A stretch of 64,000 nucleotides of DNA from Zarea fungicola (Eukaryota > Ascomycota > Sordariomycetes > Hypocreales > Cordycipitaceae): NCBI GenBank assembly GCA_900169235.1, contig FWCC01000063.1, forward strand, positions 1-64,000, in the 5' to 3' direction. The notes below the pieces were generated by a model. It did no database searches and had not been told where the DNA came from. It saw only the letters and a program-made list of their open reading frames with translations. Both the position numbers and the translations under genes were made by a program. The first letter of the stretch is position 1, and each line of letters starts with the position of its first letter. Of the stretch, positions 57,295 to 64,000 are shown one piece after another.

Positions 57295-59353
57295 ATGGCA
57301 ACGGCCGCCAGCCCCATACTTCCGGCGGAAGGAAAACGAAATGTTCTGATCACCAGCGCCCTTCCTTACTCTAACAACCTGCCTCATCTCGGAAATGTGA
57401 TTGGCAGTGTCTTGTCGGCAGACTTGTATGCGCGTTACTGCAGAGCCAGAGGATACCAGACTCTTTATGTCTGCGGCACGGTAAGTAGCTTCTGCACCTT
57501 GTTCTTGGCGCACTTGAATATTTTTCTGACAAGACGTATAGGATCAATACGGCACCGCAACCGAAACGAAAGCTCTCGAAGAAGGTACTGACCCTGCCAG
57601 TCTATGCGCCAAGTACCACGCTCTCCACAAATCCATTTACGACTGGTTCCGCATTGATTTCGACATCTTTGACAAGACCCCAACAGCGCACCAGACCGAC
57701 ATTGTGCAGGGCATCTTTATTAAGCTTTGGGAGAATGGTTACATCTACGAGGATGAGACTATTCAGCCATTCTGCCCCGTAGAGAGTCACAACACTTTCC
57801 TGGCCGATCGTTTCATCGAGGGCGAGTGCTCCATTTGCGGCGATAAGGGCGCGCGTGGTGATCAATGTGACGCCTGTGGCTCAATCCTGGATCCTCTCAA
57901 GCCTGAAGAGACGGGAACTCCAACTGAAGGAGAGACCAGCAACGAGGTCAAGGCTACGGGTTGGTTGGTTAATCCACGTTGCAAGGTCGATGGCACAGCC
58001 CCGGAAGCCCGCAAAACAAAGCACCTCTACCTAAAGCTTGATGATATTTCAGAGGAATTAAAAGCTTGGTATAAGACCACCGTTAACAATGGGTGGAGCG
58101 CCAATGCCAAATCTATTACCCAGTCATGGATTGAGAAGGGCTTGAAGCCTCGTGCCATTTCTCGAGATTTGAAGTGGGGTGTTCCGATCCCTGATGTCAA
58201 GGGCCTGAATATCCAGGATTATGCTCGCAAGGTCTTTTACGTGTGGTTCGATGCCTGCATCGGCTACATCTCCATTACCAAAACCTACACCGATGGCGAT
58301 AACCGTGAGGGCACCAACTGGGAGAAGTGGTGGAAGAATCCCGAGAACGTGGAGCTTATGCAGTTCCAGGGCAAGGATAATGTTGGTTTCCACAGCATTG
58401 TGTTCCCCTCTTCTCTTCTTGGTACCAAAGAGAACTGGACCAAGGTGCACAGAATCTCCGCCACAGAGTACCTCAACTATGAGAATGGAAAGTTCTCCAA
58501 ATCTCGCGGCATCGGAGTTTTTGGTAACAATGCCAAGGACACTGGCATTGACCCTGATATCTGGCGGTTCTACCTGCTGTCACGTCGCCCCGAGCTGGCT
58601 GACTCCGAGTTCAAGTGGGAAGAATTTGTAGATGTCAACAATAACGAGCTACTCAAGAATGTGGGCAACTTTATCCAGCGTACGCTCAAGTTCTGTGTGG
58701 CCAAGATGGAGAGCACTGTTCCTGCTGCCACAGTCAGCAATGAAGCCATTGATGCTCACACGGCCGCAGCTAATGAGATTCTGGCCAACTACATTCAGCA
58801 CCAAGAGGCAACCAAGATGCGCGCCGGTATCCTTGATATTCTGGCCTTCTCTTCTCTCGGAAACAAGTTCCTGCAGGACAGTGGCCTAAACAACAAGCTT
58901 CTGGCCGAACAGCCTGAGCTCTGCAATACCGTCATCAGCATTGCCATCAACCAGGTTCACCTTCTGGCAGGTCTACTCTATCCTTATATGCCTACGACTG
59001 CGGAGTCCATCTTCAAGCAGCTTGGCGAAGAGCCCAGCCCATTCATTCCTGATGCTTTTGACTTCAAGGCTGTTCCCGCTGGCCACAAGCTTGGTGCACC
59101 CGAGCCACTGTTTTCTGTCATTCCCGCTGCCAAGGTCGACGAATGGCGTGACGCCTACGGTGGTGAGGAACTGAAGAAGCTCAAGGCGCTTGAGGCGGAG
59201 AAGGCCGCGGCAAAGAAGGCAAAGAAACTTGCTGATAAGGAAAAGAAGAAGGCAAAGAAGGCCGAGGCCCCTGAGGCGAAGCCCGATGCTGATGCGTTAG
59301 ACGTTGCTAAGCTTTCTTTAGAAGAGAAAAAAAATGATGAGAAAAAGTTGTAG
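57295..59353 (+). CDS. mes1: Methionyl-tRNA synthetase, cytosolic
   Basis: Exons 57295-57480 and 57542-59353 give 665 aa. The HIGH motif is HLGN at residues 31-34 within [16 protein letters not shown]. The join restores [21 protein letters not shown]. The zinc-type insert reads [18 protein letters not shown]. Further blocks are [47 protein letters not shown] and the KMSKS motif in the form KFSKSRG. After the anticodon-binding helices there is a Lys/Ala/Glu-rich tail from ~residue 605 ([21 protein letters not shown]). It charges tRNA-Met, initiator and elongator. Yeast Mes1 has an extra GST-like N-terminal domain that docks Arc1; this protein starts only ~18 residues before the catalytic core, so that domain is absent. 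No mitochondrial presequence is visible. Confidence 0.96.
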
Positions 59354-59815
59354 ATTTATAGAGAACGGTCTGGATTTTGGAGTCTGGGGGGCGAGGAATT
59401 TCATCAACCATAGCGCAGAGGTGCTAGTTACATATTTGGTATTTAAATGGGAATGAATTTTTATGTCAAGACAATTGATAGTCCTCGTTGTATTAAATTT
59501 CATGACTTGGTTGCTAAGAAATAGTTCACCAAATGTAGATGATTGATGGAGAGTTGCACGCTGACTGATAAGATAAGAGCTCGAAATTTCTCCAACTAGC
59601 CACCCCACCACCCATCTAAGTACAGTTCTGCCGAACTTTCTTTCAACCAATCAACTTTTTTGCTACCTTTGGCACATTATACTGTCTGTCATTTAATACG
59701 TGACGCAGTATTTCTCTTCTCACAATATCTTCACACAGATCATAACACTGACTATTGATTGCCACCCATACACCAAGAGCCGAGGGCGCAATCCTCAACT
59801 GGCCTACTGCCCAGT
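59354..59815. other. Intergenic
   Basis: 3' flank of the methionyl-tRNA synthetase gene and promoter of the Pol III subunit gene. No gene seen. Confidence 0.65.
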
Positions 59816-61291
59816 ATGAGCACATCACACACCGAGAGTCCCATGGAGATGGACACTCCCGACGCACGGCCCGCACAATCAAAAAAGTACAACGACACTG
59901 ATGCCCTCAATCGTGGCGGAAACGACGATGACGATGACCCCATAACAGCCTCCTACCCCGTATTTCTCAATCCCGCGCTGCCCCTCGGCCGTCGCCTGCT
60001 TGTGCTGCAGCATCCCAACCGCACCGACGAGAGCGGTACGCGCCCGCCGCCCTCTGAGCTCCGCCTCAAGGCCGAGTCAGGCATGGTCGAGGTCGACATG
60101 CCTCTCGACTACACCGAGGCATATGACCGCGACAAGGGCCTGCGCTGGGGCCGCACGCTGCAAATGTCCATGGCGGCCAAGAACGGCGGCAGCCACGGTC
60201 TGGCGGGCGGCTTCGGATTCGGTGCCGTGCAGCAGCGCGGCAGTGGTTCTGGCGCGGGTGGGCGGAAGAGGAGCGAGGTGGACGCGGAGGATTTGATTGA
60301 CTGGAACGAGGCGATTCGGCAGGATAAAGTGCTGCGGACGCAGACGCTCGGAGGGCAGTACCCAGATGCAGATGAGGTGCAGTACATGGTGGGAGTTTTC
60401 CAAGGAAGTAAGTATTTGTTTATTTTATTTTTGTTTCAATTGGCATCCCCTAGCTTTATGCTATGCTACTTCCGCATGGAGTGTAGATGAAAGAGAAAGG
60501 AAAAGAAACAGGGGAAAAAAGGCTAACCAATGGTACCGCCAGAGGACTTGCATTTGACGCCCGTCTCGTCACTCGTCCATCTCCGTCCACAACTTCACCA
60601 CCTCGATGCTGCGACCCAGCAAGAACGCCAGGCGGCTGCCAAAGAGGCCGCTGGCGGCGCCGCGGGCGGTGCCTCTGGTGCTGGTACTGGCGCGGGCGGC
60701 AGCGGACCGGCCGCGCGCGCCATCCACATGTCTATCAAGACCACCGGCGATGGCGACACCATTACGACGGAGACCATTGCAGACCGCCTGCGGTTCGTGC
60801 AGAGCGAGCCCTGGCGCAAGATGCGGTACACGGACGAGAACGAGGAGGCCGCTTGGGAGGTCTACAACGAGAGTCTGTTTCTGAGCGCGCCAGATGGGGC
60901 CGCCACGGGCACGATGGCGCAGAATCGGAGCGAGGAGAAGAAGCCAGCAACGGACGGCGATGATAGCACGGCAGCTGCGCCACCCCAGCATAGATCAATC
61001 GAGGGCGCCGTCGCGACGTTTGGGTCCAAGTGGGAGAGCACGCAGCTCCTCGAAGCCGTGAGCGGCATCAAGAAGCCCGACCCCGTGGTCGTCATCCCTG
61101 CGGCCACTCTGGCTGCCAATGCGGCAGCGGAGCTCAAAGCCAAACGTGAGGCCAAGGCGAAGCAGTTGGCCGAGGCACAGGCGGCGGCCGCGGCGACGGC
61201 GGCAGCGGAGGAGTCGAGACGGCCAAAGAGAGCCCCGCGGGGTGGTGGCGGTCTGGGCACGGCAAGAAGAGGTGGGACTAGGGCAAAGTAA
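59816..61291 (+). CDS. rpc37: RNA polymerase III subunit Rpc5/Rpc37
   Basis: Exons 59816-60407 and 60543-61291 give 446 aa. The acidic N-terminus leads into DDDDDPITASYPVFLNPALPLGRRLLVLQHPNR, the family's dimerisation-module start. Then come SGMVEVDMPLDYTEAYDRDKGLRWGR, the Gly-rich SHGLAGGFGFG, and QTLGGQYPDADEVQYMVGVFQG. That last block joins across the intron to KDLHLTPVSSLVHLRPQLHHLDA, the expected continuation. Exon 2 adds a Gly/Ala linker, ADRLRFVQSEPWRKMRYTDENEEAAWEVYNESLF, and an Ala/Lys/Arg-rich tail. Rpc37 pairs with Rpc53 as the TFIIF-like module of Pol III, acting in initiation and termination at tRNA and 5S genes. The intron is 135 nt with a GTAAGT donor and GCTAAC branch. The start ATG was chosen for its Ser/Thr/Asp-rich, family-like N-tail. 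Confidence 0.92.
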
Positions 61292-62130
61292 GAACAAAAG
61301 AATAATGGCCAATTTTGTTAAGAAAAATAATGATGGAAAAGGGCATTCTTGTATATACTGCTCCTTTCCTCTTCTTCATTTTCATACGTGTTGAGAATAG
61401 CGATTGGCATATGAATACTGAAATCAATTATTCCAAACCAAAAACCAATCACAAGGAAATAGAAATCGTTTTTTTTTTTAAAAAAAAAAGGCATTTTGCT
61501 TCAACTCTTTTTATTCCCATTAATCATTTTATCGCCATTTTGTATAGATGACTGGTGTAAAGCAAAAAAAAAATTGTATAAATAAACGAAATAGTGACGA
61601 CAAACACAACACAGGTGTTTTCGGATGTTGAGCCACCTAGGTTTTCTCATTAACCGAGTGACCTTGTCCATCTCAAACCTGCAGTTGTCTCCCTGCTCTT
61701 TCCTTTCCCTCCCTGCTCGCATATGATACATTCCGCAACGGAAAGACATCACGCTTGATTAACGTCTCCGATATGACAAAAAGAAGAGAGAATGGACCAG
61801 AAACGCAAAACCCAGAAAAATAAAACCGAAACAGCCAAATAAATAATAGTTACCAACAAACGAAACCTCTCCTCTCCTTTTTTGCTCCTCGACAAGCCAA
61901 AACATCGCGCCCGAGGTTGCATCTTCCATTGAAAACAAATGTCGTCATGACGGCCGTGTTGTTCATAAAGGAATGCAAAACATGTGAATGTAATGAAAAA
62001 AAAACGAGAACATTTGAATCCCTCGTTCATAACCTTTTTTTATCCCCAAGAATTTCAAAGCATATCGCTGTGCGCCCAAAGCCCTGTGTAATATGTGTAT
62101 GAGTGTAAACAAATGAGACGATTCAAGGGT
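61292..62130. other. Intergenic, convergent 3' flanks
   Basis: AT-rich with A- and T-runs near 61468-61490 and 61563-61573. No gene or RNA recognised; this probably holds the 3' UTRs of the Pol III subunit gene and PAT1. Confidence 0.65.
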
Positions 62131-64000
62131 TTATTGCAACAACTCGACGTCAAGGCCAATTGCTCTCATGAAAAGGTTTACACTGCCGAGACGCTCCGTG
62201 GCCATGGCCGGAGGTAGAGTCTTGGCCAAAGATACAGTATCCAGGACACGATCCTTGACCGCCAAAACCAATCGTGTTTGTTGGTCGTGGTTGGCACTGA
62301 CACCCATGGCAGCCAGGAACTGCCAGACGTATATATCAATGCCAGCGTTGACGCTGCCAGGAAACATATTGGGGAGCGAGGGCTCCAGGCGACTGAACAG
62401 AATGTCAAATGTCTGATCCCACTTCTCCCACTGCTCCGGGTTGCCAGCGCCTGTCTGCTTCAACAAAACGGTTCGGCTAAGGATCAGCGTGAGCAAGGAG
62501 ACACCAATGCGAGTCCTGGCGATGAGGTCCAGGTTCAGCTTGGTGGCAATCAAGTTGAGCACGCCATCAACGATGTCCAGGCCGGTATCGTTGAAGTACT
62601 GCATAAGAGACGGCATAACAGTAGAGAGGAAAAGCTCAATATTTTCGCGCATTCTCGAGTTGAGAGTGGTGTCTTCTTCAGTGACTGCGGCGCCCTGAAC
62701 AACATCAAGCTGATCGAGGTGATAGACAATCATGGTCAAGATGGTAGTGCGTTGCTCAAAGCTCAGGTGGGGGAAGATGCGGGGGATGGCCTTCTTACCC
62801 TTTGCGCAAGAGAGGAAGGCAATAAATGGGTGAGGCACGGTGGCACCAATGGGTTCGTGAACTTTGAGCTCATCCCAAAGTTTGGCATTGAGAGCGTCCA
62901 GAGCAGTTGCCCATTCGTGGTGCTTCTCTTCCAGCTCAGGGTCGGCAGGTCCGGCCATGGGGGGCGGAATGACTCTGACATGATCTTCCAGCTTCATGAG
63001 AGTATCGTAGACACGCTCGACGTTGCGGAGAATGGCTTTGCGGTCAGGGCCAGCCGCAGGGTCTCGATCTGTGGCGGGGCGAGAGGGCTCGGCCTCCTTT
63101 CGTTGGATGTTGAGGAGAGGCTTGGGGGTCTTGGCGTTGCTGAACGAGATTTTACCTAAGCTACCGGCGATGACGAGCTGCGGATTCTTGGGCTTGTTTT
63201 TGGCCGCCTCAACAGCCCTTTGGACCTGCTGCTCCATACGCTGGATATGGTTCTCAGCGGGACGGCCATGGCGCCGCGCTCCATGGCGGCTACCAGTCTG
63301 GAACAGGTAGGTCTGCGCAAAGTTGCTGAGTGGCTGGCTGGGGTTCTGTCGCTGGCCAGCACGGATATGGCTGTAAACCTGATAGTAGAAGTCTTCTGCA
63401 ATGGACGTGTCGCCACTTTGTTCGGAAGGGTTGCCGGTAGCGGCGATGAGTTGCTGCAGTTGAATTCTCGTAATGAAGTTCTTGTCCTGAGGGGTCATGA
63501 CGCCGTTGTCCTTGGATAGAAGCCAGATCTTATGATTACGCTTGGCTCGCTTGGTTTCCTGGTCCAGAAACGCGATCTTCTCCTCTTCGGACATGCCAGA
63601 GAGTTGAGGGTGATTATGCAAATGCTGCATCGAGCCCACGCCACTGAGAGATCTGCCATGCTGCGGGCCAGCAAAAGCAGCGCGCTGAAGTTCGGCAGAG
63701 AGCCTGTTAGGGCTCTGTAGGATCTGGGTCGGCTGGGCATGCTGCTGCCGCAGAAACTGCTGCTCGGTGAGAATCTGGCCTTGATGAGAGGGTTCCTGTC
63801 CCGACTGGGGGCGCTGGAGAATGGTAACAGGCGGGCCATGAGCGGCGGGACCTTGCTGGTGGAACTGCGCCTGTTGGGCCTGCATCTGCGGATGACCAGG
63901 GTAGTGGCCAGTAGTTGCCTGAGGATGGGTTGAGGCGGGGTGTTGGGCCGCAGTCTCAGGAGCCTTGGGCTCAGAGCGCATTGCCGCCTCCACCTCTTCC
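62131..64000 (-). CDS. pat1: mRNA decapping activator Pat1, C-terminal part (runs off the right edge)
   Basis: The last 622 codons and stop of a minus-strand gene; the frame stays open to position 64000, so the 5' part lies outside the window. The visible part begins EEVEAAMR, then a Gln/His/Pro-rich disordered stretch (to ~residue 125). A helical LSGMSEEEKIAFLDQETKRAKRNHKIWLLSKDNGVMTPQDKNFITRIQLQQLI follows, which is the Pat1 mid-domain. The C-terminal alpha-helical Pat domain carries GKKAIPRIFPHLSFEQRTTILTMIVYHLDQLDVV and SVNLFMRAIGLDVELLQ. Pat1 bridges deadenylated mRNA, the Lsm1-7 ring, Dhh1 and Dcp2 in decapping and P-bodies. No intron is seen in this part. Confidence 0.95.
   Translation of the reverse strand, partial: EEVEAAMRSEPKAPETAAQHPASTHPQATTGHYPGHPQMQAQQAQFHQQGPAAHGPPVTILQRPQSGQEPSHQGQILTEQQFLRQQHAQPTQILQSPNRLSAELQRAAFAGPQHGRSLSGVGSMQHLHNHPQLSGMSEEEKIAFLDQETKRAKRNHKIWLLSKDNGVMTPQDKNFITRIQLQQLIAATGNPSEQSGDTSIAEDFYYQVYSHIRAGQRQNPSQPLSNFAQTYLFQTGSRHGARRHGRPAENHIQRMEQQVQRAVEAAKNKPKNPQLVIAGSLGKISFSNAKTPKPLLNIQRKEAEPSRPATDRDPAAGPDRKAILRNVERVYDTLMKLEDHVRVIPPPMAGPADPELEEKHHEWATALDALNAKLWDELKVHEPIGATVPHPFIAFLSCAKGKKAIPRIFPHLSFEQRTTILTMIVYHLDQLDVVQGAAVTEEDTTLNSRMRENIELFLSTVMPSLMQYFNDTGLDIVDGVLNLIATKLNLDLIARTRIGVSLLTLILSRTVLLKQTGAGNPEQWEKWDQTFDILFSRLEPSLPNMFPGSVNAGIDIYVWQFLAAMGVSANHDQQTRLVLAVKDRVLDTVSLAKTLPPAMATERLGSVNLFMRAIGLDVELLQ

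Overview
The window is nuclear DNA of a filamentous ascomycete (Pezizomycotina). Gene content and protein style fit a sordariomycete, probably Hypocreales, but I cannot fix the genus without a search. The evidence is many short introns (about 45-240 nt, GTAAGT-like donors, CTAAC-like branch sites, YAG acceptors), CT-rich 5' leaders, and fungal families such as Bqt4, RTA1, Med4, Rpc5/Rpc37 and AP-3 beta. I see no tRNA, rRNA, CRISPR array or intact transposon. There is one two-base N run at 3211-3212.

Layout, left to right. 0.7-2.1 kb: a Bqt4-type inner-nuclear-membrane protein. 4-7.8 kb: a possible small metabolic pair, an alpha/beta hydrolase and a cytochrome P450. 8.4-9.6 kb: mitochondrial 3-hydroxyisobutyrate dehydrogenase (valine catabolism). 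10-10.8 kb: an aminoglycoside-nucleotidyltransferase-like gene carrying either a tiny intron or a premature stop. 11.4-12.1 kb: a thioredoxin with a mitochondrial presequence. 12.5-13.9 kb: the kinetochore subunit Nuf2. 14.1-18.9 kb: three fungal proteins I cannot name, one with a clear internal duplication. 19.7-23.8 kb: AP-3 beta and an RTA1-family membrane protein. 26.1-30.3 kb: an eIF1A-domain (EIF1AD-like) protein, ALG3 and a peroxisomal D-amino-acid oxidase.

30.8-35.3 kb is a decayed full-size ABC transporter (ABCC/MRP type) on the minus strand. It opens a 6.5-kb gene-poor stretch reaching 41.8 kb. Two unidentified, largely disordered proteins follow at 41.8-44.1 and 46.5-47.0 kb.

From 47.7 kb to the right edge the window is dense housekeeping DNA: ALG10, QCR10 (six tiny exons), MED4, a TM9/EMP70 protein, LCP5, cytosolic methionyl-tRNA synthetase, RNA polymerase III subunit Rpc5/Rpc37, and the C-terminal part of PAT1, which runs off the edge. 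QCR10/MED4 and TM9/LCP5 are head-to-head pairs with short shared promoters. ALG3 and ALG10 act early and late in building the lipid-linked N-glycan precursor, but they lie 20 kb apart and are not a cluster.

Exon boundaries were placed by hand. A gene model was accepted when splice sites kept the frame, total length was a multiple of three, and the joined protein read through as the expected family. I found no clear new multi-gene system. The best leads are the duplicated-domain family at 15.6-16.4 kb, the nucleotidyltransferase at 10 kb, the splice-controlled membrane anchor of Bqt4, and the conserved-looking C-terminal block of the protein at 46.5 kb.
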